DNA from: an uncultured Mollicutes bacterium
GTDB lineage: Bacteria; Bacillota_I; Bacilli_A; RFN20; CAG-288
Direction of reading: 5' to 3'
NCBI GenBank assembly: GCA_900539865.1
Contig: UQDS01000004.1
Coordinates: 124,001-188,000 of the forward strand
Length of the DNA: 64,000 nucleotides
The position numbers and the translations under genes were made by a program. Below are positions 16,749 through 24,452 of this stretch, one piece after another. Under the pieces are notes generated by a model. It was not told the DNA's origin. It saw nothing but the letters and a program-made list of their open reading frames with translations, and did not search any database. Within the stretch, counting starts at the first letter, position 1; each line of letters opens with the position of its first letter.

Positions 16749-18212
16749 ATGTTATATGATGTAGCAATTATCGGAGCGGGTGTTACGGGTTGTTCCTTAG
16801 CCTTTGAATTATCCAAATACCAGCTCAATGTTGTCTTGATTGATAAAGAAAATGACATTGCAATGAAGACAACAAAAGCAAACTCTGGCATCGTCCACGC
16901 TGGTTATGATCCGAAACCGGGAACGATGATGGCAAGACTCAATGTTGAAGGATGTCAATTGATTCATGACTTATATCCTTTGATGAACTTCCACTATAAG
17001 CAGATCGGCTCATTGGTTATCGCTTGGGATGAAGACGGCCATAAAAAAGTCGATGAGCTTTATGAAAGAGGATTACAAAATGGTGTCCCCGGAATGAAGG
17101 TTTTAAAGACTGCGGAAGAAGTCCACGCTTTAGAACCCAAACTCAATCCGGAGATTGATTATGCTTTATATGCGCCTAGCTGCGGCGTTGTTTCTCCGTG
17201 GGAACTCGCTTTGGCTATGGGATGCACTGCTGTGAAAAACGGCGTGAGATTTTTATCTGACGCACCTGTTTTAGCAATTGATTCTTGTGAAGAAGGCTAC
17301 CTTGTTCACACCAAGAAAGAAGATGTCACCGCGAGATATGTGGTCAATGCCGCGGGTGTTCACGCCGATGATATTTATCGTCTCGTCTTAAAAGATAGAG
17401 CCGATGAGTCTTTCAAAATCACCCCTTGTATCGGTGAATACTATCTCTTGGATCGCGAAGAAGGCGACACTGTTTCTCACGTCATCTTCCAGACTCCGAG
17501 CAATCTTGGAAAAGGTGTCTTAGTCTCTCAGACTGTGCACGGTAACCTCATTGTCGGTCCTGATGCCAATTATGATATGCCGAGCAAAGATTATACCGGC
17601 AACACGCAAAAAGGACTCGACTTTGTCCGTAAGATGTCTTCTTTGACAGTGAAAAATATCAACTTTAGAAATAATATTCGTAATTTTGCCGGCGTTCGCG
17701 CTACCATTGAAGGATATGATGACTTCCTCATCGGCGTTTCACTGATTTGCAAAAACTTCATCAACTTTGCCGGTATTAAATCGCCCGGTTTGACTTCTGC
17801 CCCTGCTTTTGGCAAGGAATTGGTTAGAATCTTAGAGAGCCTTGGCGAAACATTGGTTGCCAAAGATAATTTCGAATATTACAGACTTCCGGGTTTCTTC
17901 GCTTCTATGACAGACGAAGAAAAAGAAGACTTGATTGCAAAAGACAGAAGATATGGTCAGGTGATTTGCCGCTGCGAAACAGTCACAGAAGGTGAAATTG
18001 TCGCTGCGATTCATGAACCAATCCCTGCGACGACAATCGATGGTGTGAAACGTCGTACCAACGCAGGTATGGGTCGTTGTCAAGGTGGTTTCTGCGGACC
18101 GAAAGTTTTTGAAATTTTAAGACGTGAACTTGGACTTAACTTCGATGAAGTTTATCAGGATGTCACAGGTTCTAACATTGTTGTCGAAGAGACTAAGGGA
18201 GGACGCAAATAA
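16749..18212 (+). CDS. GlpA-like FAD-dependent dehydrogenase with BFD-type [2Fe-2S] domain
   Basis: 487 residues from the ATG at 16749 (AAAGGA upstream). The N-terminal FAD site is VAIIGAGVTGCSLAFELS in a DAO fold, like glycerol-3-phosphate or L-2-hydroxyglutarate oxidases (NSGIVHAGYD is typical). The C-terminus has a BFD-like iron-sulfur domain, CRCETVTEGEI followed by GMGRCQGGFCGP. It heads a three-gene operon with a second flavoprotein and a DUF1667 protein. This triad resembles anaerobic GlpABC-type dehydrogenases of Clostridia with DUF1667 in place of membrane GlpC. Substrate glycerol-3-phosphate is likely but not proven. Confidence 0.82.
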   Translation: MLYDVAIIGAGVTGCSLAFELSKYQLNVVLIDKENDIAMKTTKANSGIVHAGYDPKPGTMMARLNVEGCQLIHDLYPLMNFHYKQIGSLVIAWDEDGHKKVDELYERGLQNGVPGMKVLKTAEEVHALEPKLNPEIDYALYAPSCGVVSPWELALAMGCTAVKNGVRFLSDAPVLAIDSCEEGYLVHTKKEDVTARYVVNAAGVHADDIYRLVLKDRADESFKITPCIGEYYLLDREEGDTVSHVIFQTPSNLGKGVLVSQTVHGNLIVGPDANYDMPSKDYTGNTQKGLDFVRKMSSLTVKNINFRNNIRNFAGVRATIEGYDDFLIGVSLICKNFINFAGIKSPGLTSAPAFGKELVRILESLGETLVAKDNFEYYRLPGFFASMTDEEKEDLIAKDRRYGQVICRCETVTEGEIVAAIHEPIPATTIDGVKRRTNAGMGRCQGGFCGPKVFEILRRELGLNFDEVYQDVTGSNIVVEETKGGRK

Positions 18213-19474
18213 TGAAAGAAATGCATGATTTAGTCATTATCGGCGGTGGTCCTGCTGGCCTTGCTGCGGCATATGGCGCTTACCAAAGTGGCTTGAAAGA
18301 TATTTTAATCATTGAAAGAGACGATACCCTCGGCGGTATTCTCAATCAGTGTATCCACAACGGCTTTGGTTTGCACCGTTTCAAAGAAGAACTCACCGGC
18401 CCGGAATACGCCGGCCGTTATGAAAAGATGGTCGCCGAGACGGATGTCAAGGTATATACCAAGACAATGGCTTTAGATATCTCTGATGATAAGGTGGTCA
18501 CTGTCATGTCCTCCGAAAGAGGTTTAGAGCAAATTCAGGCAAAGGCAATTGTTCTTGCTATGGGTTGCCGCGAGAGAAGTAGAGGTGCCATTTCCACTCC
18601 TGGTGATAGAGTCGCTGGTGTCTATACTGCTGGTGCAGCACAAAAATATTGCAATATTGACGGCTATTTGGTCGGTAAGAGAGTTGTCATCTTAGGATCG
18701 GGAGATATCGGTCTTATCATGGCGAGACGTATGACCTTAGAAGGCGCCAAGGTTTTAGCTGACGTTGAACTTTGTCCTTATTCCAACGGTTTAAATAGAA
18801 ATATCGTTCAATGCTTAAACGACTTTGATATTCCGCTTTATCTCTCTCATACGGTCACAGACATTGTCGCCGATGAAGAACATAGAAGAGTGAAGCAGGT
18901 TGTGATTTCCAAAGTGGATGAACACAATCAGGTTATCCCTGGTACCGAAATTCGCTTTGATTGTGATACCTTACTTCTTTCTGTCGGTCTGATTCCGGAG
19001 AACGAATTGTCCAAGAAAGCAGGCGTTACTTTAGATCCTCGCACGAGAGGCGCTTTTGTCAAAGATAACTTAGAGACCTCGGTCGAAGGTATCTTCGCTT
19101 GCGGTAATGTCTTACAAGTTCATGACTTGGTTGACTATGTTTCTCAAGAAGGTGAAAAAGCGGGTAAGGCTGCCGCAGAATATATCGCAAACGGTGAAGC
19201 AAAGAACGAATGCTGTGTCACTGTTCCTGGCGAAGGCTTAGGTTATCTCTGCCCGCAGCTTGTTCGTTATGAAGGCGAAGGTAAATTTGAATTATCTTTC
19301 CGCGTTCGTAAACCTCATGACAGAAGCACTGTCTATGTGGAAGCGGATGGTGAAATCATCAAGAAGATAGTCAAACAGAAAATCCTTCCTTCCGAAATGG
19401 AAAAAATTCTCTTGGATAAGAGTTTGATTCAAGGAAAGAAAGAACTGAAAGTTTACGTGGAGGACGCACAATAA
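18212..19474 (+). CDS. FAD/NAD-dependent oxidoreductase, partner of the GlpA-like protein
   Basis: 420-residue pyridine-nucleotide-disulfide-oxidoreductase-fold protein. The FAD site is LVIIGGGPAGLAAAYGA at the N-terminus and the second nucleotide site is VVILGSGDIGLIMARRM (about 160-176). GCRERSRGAI and the late EGIFACGNVLQVHDLVDYV are typical of this partner family. It overlaps both neighbours by 1 nt (TAATG). It probably passes electrons from the GlpA-like subunit to NAD or a downstream acceptor. Confidence 0.83.
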   Translation: MKEMHDLVIIGGGPAGLAAAYGAYQSGLKDILIIERDDTLGGILNQCIHNGFGLHRFKEELTGPEYAGRYEKMVAETDVKVYTKTMALDISDDKVVTVMSSERGLEQIQAKAIVLAMGCRERSRGAISTPGDRVAGVYTAGAAQKYCNIDGYLVGKRVVILGSGDIGLIMARRMTLEGAKVLADVELCPYSNGLNRNIVQCLNDFDIPLYLSHTVTDIVADEEHRRVKQVVISKVDEHNQVIPGTEIRFDCDTLLLSVGLIPENELSKKAGVTLDPRTRGAFVKDNLETSVEGIFACGNVLQVHDLVDYVSQEGEKAGKAAAEYIANGEAKNECCVTVPGEGLGYLCPQLVRYEGEGKFELSFRVRKPHDRSTVYVEADGEIIKKIVKQKILPSEMEKILLDKSLIQGKKELKVYVEDAQ

Positions 19475-19827
19475 TGATTAAGAATTTTGTTTGCATCCAG
19501 TGTCCGAAAGGATGCTCATTAGAAGTCAATACGGAGACGGGAGAAGTCAAGGGAAACACTTGCCCGAGAGGTAAGACCTATGGTATTGCAGAAGCGACTC
19601 ATCCGATTCGTACTATCACTTCCACTGTGAAAGTAGAAGGTGGCCGAAGCCCTCGTTGCTCTGTTAAGACTGCAAATTCTGTCCCCAAAGAAAAAATGTT
19701 TGAAGTCATGGACGAAATCGATGCGGTTGTCGCAAAGGCTCCTGTCCATATTGGCGATGTCATCATTCACGATGTCTGCAAGACTGGTGTGGATGTTGTC
19801 GCAACGAAAGACGTTGAACTTGCCTAA
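19474..19827 (+). CDS. DUF1667 cysteine-rich protein
   Basis: 117 residues. The N-terminus carries CIQCPKGC (8-15) and CPRGKTYGI (about 30-38), giving four cysteines arranged as a putative Fe-S or zinc site. DUF1667 proteins almost always follow GlpA-like and flavoprotein genes as here. It may be the electron-carrying third subunit. Function is inferred from context only. Confidence 0.8.
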   Translation: MIKNFVCIQCPKGCSLEVNTETGEVKGNTCPRGKTYGIAEATHPIRTITSTVKVEGGRSPRCSVKTANSVPKEKMFEVMDEIDAVVAKAPVHIGDVIIHDVCKTGVDVVATKDVELA

Positions 19828-19849
19828 TTTATCTCAACGATAAAAATAA

Positions 19850-19880
19850 AGTGCCCTCTTAAAAATAGGAGGGCATTTTT
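19850..19880 (+). terminator. Terminator of the GlpA-like operon
   Basis: GCCCTCTT and a GGAGGGC arm pair around an A-rich loop, followed by ATTTTT. Confidence 0.85.
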
Positions 19881-19904
19881 CGCATTGTTACAAATCTGCT
19901 AAGG

Positions 19905-19933
19905 CTGTATGAGAGCTTCGCTCTCTTATACAG
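19905..19933. other. Strong hairpin with UUCG-containing loop
   Basis: CTGTAT and GAGAG pair with CTCTC and ATACAG around CTTCG, with a 2-nt bulge on one side. It lies 44 nt before the Ig-like gene start and has no T-run on the plus strand, so it is not an obvious terminator; it could be a 5'-UTR structure or an upstream regulatory hairpin. Confidence 0.4.
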
Positions 19934-19976
19934 AAAATGATAAAATAGTAAAAGCATTGGATTTTGAGGTGAATAT

Positions 19977-20543
19977 ATGAAAATGGCTCTATTTGCACTT
20001 TTTTTCTTGCTTTGTCATCCTGTTCTTTTTTCATCATCTATACCGATTGACATCCAACCAAAAACACAAGAGATTGTAAAAAAGGAAGGCTTGGAAGAAG
20101 ACAACAATCCTTTCGCAAGTGCTGTGGTGTGGCAAGAAAAAGAACCTAATCTTCTTTATCGATTCAAAGAGGGAGCACCTTTGATTGAAGCGAAGGATAA
20201 GGAGTTTGAAGTCGCTACCAAAATCACAGATGAACTTCTGTTAAAAGGGGTGACTGCAAAAGACGAAAATGGTCAAGATATCACTAAGAATCTATTTGTA
20301 AAAAAACACAATATCCACTCTGCTGTGGCAGGAGAATATTTTTGCACGTATGGTGTGAAAGATGCCAATGGAAAAGAAGCAGAGAAGACGATTCAGGTGT
20401 CTATCGTTGCACAGGTGATCACAGCTCCTTCCAATCAGGCAGGGGTTATTGTAGGCTCTGTTTTTGGTGTCGTTGCAACTCTTGCTACTATCGGTGGTGT
20501 AATCTATCTTCTCGTAAGAAAAAAACAGGATATTCAAGACTGA
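19977..20543 (+). CDS. Exported single-pass protein with bacterial Ig-like domain
   Basis: 188 residues. A signal peptide (about 1-22) is followed by a charged linker and one Ig-like domain of the DUF5011/HYR style (AKDENGQDITKNLFVKK, then AGEYFCTYGVKDANGKEAEKTIQVSIV). A C-terminal membrane helix (about 155-178) and a basic tail complete it. The protein is therefore anchored on the outer face by its C-terminus. GAGGT precedes the ATG. Function unknown; adhesion or envelope structure is a guess. Confidence 0.7.
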   Translation: MKMALFALFFLLCHPVLFSSSIPIDIQPKTQEIVKKEGLEEDNNPFASAVVWQEKEPNLLYRFKEGAPLIEAKDKEFEVATKITDELLLKGVTAKDENGQDITKNLFVKKHNIHSAVAGEYFCTYGVKDANGKEAEKTIQVSIVAQVITAPSNQAGVIVGSVFGVVATLATIGGVIYLLVRKKQDIQD

Positions 20544-20564
20544 ATTTGTCTTTTATAGAAAAAA

Positions 20565-20658
20565 CATCTTCGACAATGCAAAGTTCATTTCTTTTATTTC
20601 TAAAAAAATATATTTTTTTACATTACATTCATTTTAATTTGTACTTGTCGAAAAGATG
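20565..20658. repeat. Long imperfect inverted repeat in the 20.6 kb gap
   Basis: CATCTTCGACAA (20565-20576) is complementary to TTGTCGAA-AA-GATG (20645-20658) with a 2-nt insertion; the arms are 68 nt apart. It could be a structured RNA, a decayed mini-element or a terminator. No ORF lies between the arms. Confidence 0.35.
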
Positions 20659-20705
20659 AATGTTTCACGTTTGTTTCTAGAATGAGAACAAATGAATATT
20701 ATTGT

Positions 20706-20734
20706 ATGTCATTCCCTTTTTACTTTGATAAAAT
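20706..20734 (+). promoter_or_regulatory. Promoter of the acyltransferase/ligase operon
   Basis: ATGTCA (20706-20711), a 17-nt spacer and TAAAAT (20729-20734), only 7 nt before the ATG at 20742. No ribosome-binding site is present, which suggests a leaderless start. Confidence 0.45.
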
Positions 20735-20741
20735 TAAAAAT

Positions 20742-21650
20742 ATGTGTAAAAATAAAAAAGTATTAACCCGAGACCTTTTTCCTAAAGAAAGAGTCTTTGA
20801 AATCGATTTGTTGCGCTTCTTCCCCATCCTTTTGGTGATGCTTTTTCATTTGATGTATGACTTCACGATGCTTCCTTCTCTATTTTCCAATTACGACGAG
20901 ATTATCCTTCGCTATCCAACGTTTCAAAATTTTATCAATTGGTGCTCGGATGTCGCTTTTTCCACGTATATGCACGATTATCTTGTTCCTTTCTTTGCAG
21001 GGGTCTTTTTATTTATATGCGGTGTATCTACTTCTTTTTCTAAAAACAACACGCGCCGTTCTCTTCTATTGTTGTTTATGAGCTTTTTAATCAGTCTCGG
21101 CTCTTATTTGCTCTCTTATTTATTACAGACAGACTTGTTTATCTTATTTGGCATCTTGCACATCATGGGGTTAAGTATTTTCCTCTATTCTTTGCTTGAA
21201 TTATTTGCCCGAAAAGTGTTAAAAAAAGATGTTGGTCCACTTGTTTGTTTTCTGATTGGTATACCGATTTTCATCACTGGTTTAGTGATGTTTCACGGAA
21301 TTACAATCGATGGTCAACTGATTCGTTGGCCGATAAAGATTGTCGGTGGTTTCCCTCAGGATATGATTCAGGAAAACCCTTGGAATATTTTCTATTCCAT
21401 CATTGGAGTGGTGGCAAATCCGACCGACTGGTGGCCAATTTTCCCTTATTTGGGATTGATTTTTATCGGCATTGCTGTCGGAAAAATATTGTATCCCCAA
21501 AAGAAAACGCTGTTTCCGAAAGTGAACACAAAGTATTTAAAGCCGATGCTTTTCTTAGGAAGACATACGATTTGGGTCTATATTCTTCATCAGCCGATTT
21601 TTATTATTATCTTGGCTAGTATTTTATTACCAATGGGATTTCGCTTATGA
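20742..21650 (+). CDS. DUF1624 / heparan-alpha-glucosaminide N-acetyltransferase-like membrane acyltransferase
   Basis: 302 residues from 20742, eight or so membrane helices. The N-terminal ERVFEIDLLRFFPILLVMLFH and the central LVPFFAGVFLFICGVSTSFSKNN fit the HGSNAT-type catalytic region (DUF1624), which moves acyl groups across or at the membrane onto sugars. The C-terminal GRHTIWVYILHQP is family-typical. The start at 20742 is preferred because a -10 box sits just upstream and the 20 preceding residues are not conserved in character. It overlaps the acyl-CoA ligase by ATGA, suggesting that the ligase supplies the acyl donor. Confidence 0.78.
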   Translation: MCKNKKVLTRDLFPKERVFEIDLLRFFPILLVMLFHLMYDFTMLPSLFSNYDEIILRYPTFQNFINWCSDVAFSTYMHDYLVPFFAGVFLFICGVSTSFSKNNTRRSLLLLFMSFLISLGSYLLSYLLQTDLFILFGILHIMGLSIFLYSLLELFARKVLKKDVGPLVCFLIGIPIFITGLVMFHGITIDGQLIRWPIKIVGGFPQDMIQENPWNIFYSIIGVVANPTDWWPIFPYLGLIFIGIAVGKILYPQKKTLFPKVNTKYLKPMLFLGRHTIWVYILHQPIFIIILASILLPMGFRL

Positions 21651-23245
21651 CAAAAGAAATGAATTACGGAACTTTATATTCCAATATCAAAATTTACAAG
21701 GACAGTGAAAATAATGCGATCTATTTTCGTAACATGTCCATCCAATTTAAAGATTTTATCGCCCAAGTAGATGAGATGGCAGAAAAGCTATCTTATTTGG
21801 GAGTGAAAAAAGATACTGTAGTAACCCTCCTTTCTCCTAATGTCCCCGATACGATACGCGCATTATACGCCTTATCTAAAATCGGAGCTATTTACTCTAT
21901 TGTGCATCCTTTGATGCCAAAAGATGCCTTGATGGAGAGTTTAGAGCAAACAAAGAGCGAGTATCTTCTTATCTTGGATGCAAGATACGGAGATTATAGA
22001 GATGTGTTAGAAAATACAAAGTATAAGATATATTTTCTTTCTGCTATACCCGATCTTTCTCTGATAGAAAATATCGGATTTCACATCGGTTTTCACAAGG
22101 GTTTACAGGGAGTGGATAAGCAAAAATATCTTTATTTGATGACAGAGAAGAAAGAGGTTGCTGAAAATGACGATCCTTTTAAACCTTCTATTTACCTGCA
22201 CAGCGGTGGCACAACAGGAAAAAGTAAGATTGTCGTTTTAAACGAAAACGGAATCGCCTTTGTATGCGCCCACTGTTTAGAGATTGTTCAATGTAAGATC
22301 GAAGGAAATTCCATGATTGGATTACTGCCCATTTTTCATGGATTTGGCTTAGCGATGGGTGTCCACGCTCCCTTAAGAGAAAATGCAGCTACTGCTTTGA
22401 TGATTCATTATTCTCAACGAGAAATTATCAGTAAAATCAAAAAGAACAAACTCAACTTTTTACTTGCTGTTCCTTACATGGTTAAGCGCTTGTTAAACGA
22501 CCGTCGTTTCGATGGTAAAATGTTAGAGAACCTTTATGCTACCTATGTCGGTGCAGATCAAACACCCATGGAATTATTTGATGTTTATAACGAAAGAATG
22601 AGTAAAAATCACTCTCGTAACCTCCTTTTGGAAGGCTATGGATTAACAGAAACATCGACAGTCAATTTTGTAAATACCCACTCCGATCACATCAATGGTT
22701 CTGTAGGAAAACCTTTGGCTGGTGTTGAATTACGCATTGCCAAAGATGGCGATTTAAACCGCGATGCCGGCCCGTATGTAGAAGGTGAAATTATGGTGTC
22801 GTCTCCATCTGTTTGCCTCTATTATCTCAATACCCCCATATCCAAACAACCATTCCATTATGACAATACCGGAAAGAAGTGGTTGCGCACAGGAGATATC
22901 GGTTATCATGATGAAAACGGTTATTTATATTATAAAAACCGCGCCAAGGATGTTGTGAAAATAGCAGGTTATTCTATTTTCCCTTCCGATATAGAAAAAG
23001 CAGTGAATGAAGTAAAGCAAGTCTCAGCCTGTGCAATGGTCTATATCAACAACGCAACGCATCCTTATTTTCATCTTTATGTAGAGAGCTTAGGTGATTG
23101 TGACACAATTAGGCAAAGTGTATTAACACAATTAAAGGATAAATTCATCAAGTACGCGATACCAGAAAAAATCACTGTAGTTAAAGCTCTTCCCCGTACG
23201 ACAATCGGTAAAATCAACAAAAAAGAATTATTGGCTAAAGAATAG
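21647..23245 (+). CDS. AMP-binding acyl-CoA synthetase / acyl ligase
   Basis: 532-residue class I adenylate-forming enzyme. The ATP-binding P-loop is LHSGGTTGKSK (about 187-197), with YGLTET (about 330), TGDIGYHDENGYLYYKNRAKD for hinge and ribose binding, and the C-terminal catalytic lysine region PRTTIGKINKKE. Such enzymes activate a carboxylic acid to acyl-AMP and then acyl-CoA. The acid is unknown. Translational coupling to the membrane acyltransferase suggests that the product acylates an envelope glycan or lipid. Confidence 0.85.
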   Translation: MTKEMNYGTLYSNIKIYKDSENNAIYFRNMSIQFKDFIAQVDEMAEKLSYLGVKKDTVVTLLSPNVPDTIRALYALSKIGAIYSIVHPLMPKDALMESLEQTKSEYLLILDARYGDYRDVLENTKYKIYFLSAIPDLSLIENIGFHIGFHKGLQGVDKQKYLYLMTEKKEVAENDDPFKPSIYLHSGGTTGKSKIVVLNENGIAFVCAHCLEIVQCKIEGNSMIGLLPIFHGFGLAMGVHAPLRENAATALMIHYSQREIISKIKKNKLNFLLAVPYMVKRLLNDRRFDGKMLENLYATYVGADQTPMELFDVYNERMSKNHSRNLLLEGYGLTETSTVNFVNTHSDHINGSVGKPLAGVELRIAKDGDLNRDAGPYVEGEIMVSSPSVCLYYLNTPISKQPFHYDNTGKKWLRTGDIGYHDENGYLYYKNRAKDVVKIAGYSIFPSDIEKAVNEVKQVSACAMVYINNATHPYFHLYVESLGDCDTIRQSVLTQLKDKFIKYAIPEKITVVKALPRTTIGKINKKELLAKE

Positions 23246-23254
23246 GCAATAAAC

Positions 23255-23296
23255 AAAAGACAACTCTTCTAAATTTGGTTGGGTTGTCTTTTTTTA
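23255..23296 (+). terminator. Terminator after the acyl ligase
   Basis: AAAAGACAAC pairs with GTTGTCTTTT across an 18-nt loop, followed by seven T. Confidence 0.75.
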
Positions 23297-23342
23297 TTGA
23301 CAATATAGGACATGATGAGCCTATTTTGTTTCATAAACATGG

Positions 23343-23413
23343 ATAGTTTTTTTGTAAAACTATTTTAATAACGAAAAATATTACTTGACAACTGTTCATT
23401 TTATAGTTATATT
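23343..23413 (+). promoter_or_regulatory. Promoter and upstream inverted repeat of the lipoprotein pair
   Basis: TTGACA (23385-23390), a 17-nt spacer and TATATT (23408-23413) form a near-consensus promoter. Upstream, ATAGTTTT-TTTGT-AAAACTAT (23343-23363) is a perfect 8-bp inverted repeat that could be an operator. The -35 box coincides with an in-frame TTG at 23385, so translation cannot begin there. Confidence 0.6.
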
Positions 23414-23438
23414 TTCATTGTTAAAAGGCAGGGAACTT

Positions 23439-24440
23439 ATAAAAAAAACGATTTTAATGTTGTTGCCGTTTCTCGGTGTTCTTGTCGGCTGTGCAGGAGG
23501 AGAATCTACGCTTCCAACAGATCGACCGACAGAAGATACATCTGTCACTATCCCAGAGACGAGCGAAAGTCTTGATTCTTCTGTTTCGGAAGAAACGAAA
23601 CCGACAGAAGAAGTTTTGGATGGTACAATCTCTATTCTCAACAAAGATCAATTTGTCAATATCAGCTTATTGAATACCTTTGGATTAGATCTTGATGTGG
23701 AATTGTCAAATCCTTCTTTGACATATCAGGTTTCTTCTTCGGACGTCAATGTTGCCGAAATCAAAGACAACAAGATTTTTGTCAAAGGTTTAGGAACTAC
23801 AACCATTACCGCTACAATCGATCAAGGAAGCAAGAACAGCGATTCTTTCCAATTGGAAGTCATCGATGATAAGACCACAGTGACTAAAATTAAAGATGTC
23901 ACCGCTGTTGGGAGTACCTATACGGTGGAAGGCTATGTTGTCGCCAATGATATGAAGAATAAATTTTCCATCATTGATGATACTGGTTGTCTTGCCGTAT
24001 TTGATACTTTGACTGTTCAAATCGGCGCTGTCAATGTTGGCACTGAAGTTCGTTTAACTGGTGTTTTAGGTGAATACGAAGGATTAAAAGAACTCACTGA
24101 AGTGGATATGGCAGTCAGCTCTGTCTATCGTAATTTCCCGAAGGCAAGTCCTAAAGTTTTGACCAAAGAAGACATTGAAGGCTATGATGGCGTTTATGCT
24201 TTATACTGCAATTTCGACGCGACCTTAGTCATTTCGGAATCACATTTTAATTTCCGCTTTGATTTAAGCAACAAACCGATTGGCGGTTTTACTTATATGG
24301 ATATTATCGGCGATCAATTTGGTATTTTTGAAGCAAATGACGGCGATAAGATGAACATGACTGGTGTCTTATTTGGTAAGGCTACATTCACGGATAACGC
24401 CTATAACTTCTTACCGGAAAAAATCGAATTTAAAAAATAG
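23439..24440 (+). CDS. Big_2/OB-fold lipoprotein, probable non-canonical AUA start
   Basis: About 333 residues. The lipobox LGVLVGC sits at the end of a hydrophobic segment; a Thr/Ser/Glu/Pro-rich linker, one Big_2-like Ig domain and one OB-like module (VEGYVVANDMKNKFSIIDDTG) follow. The reading frame is open upstream to 23385, but that region contains the promoter. After the predicted transcription start, AAAGGCAGGGAA is followed by ATA AAA AAA ACG, where ATA sits exactly where MKK normally begins a lipoprotein signal. The nearest ATG (23457) is over 20 nt from the Shine-Dalgarno. So ATA at 23439 may be the start, or it is a mutated or misread ATG. It is paralogous to the next gene; the function is unknown. 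Confidence 0.7.
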   Translation: MKKTILMLLPFLGVLVGCAGGESTLPTDRPTEDTSVTIPETSESLDSSVSEETKPTEEVLDGTISILNKDQFVNISLLNTFGLDLDVELSNPSLTYQVSSSDVNVAEIKDNKIFVKGLGTTTITATIDQGSKNSDSFQLEVIDDKTTVTKIKDVTAVGSTYTVEGYVVANDMKNKFSIIDDTGCLAVFDTLTVQIGAVNVGTEVRLTGVLGEYEGLKELTEVDMAVSSVYRNFPKASPKVLTKEDIEGYDGVYALYCNFDATLVISESHFNFRFDLSNKPIGGFTYMDIIGDQFGIFEANDGDKMNMTGVLFGKATFTDNAYNFLPEKIEFKK

Positions 24441-24452
24441 GAATAAAGGAAC

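Noticed and set aside
23385..23438. TTG start at 23385 for the lipoprotein
   Set aside because: That TTG is the first half of a consensus -35 box (TTGACA-17-TATATT), so it lies upstream of the predicted transcript.
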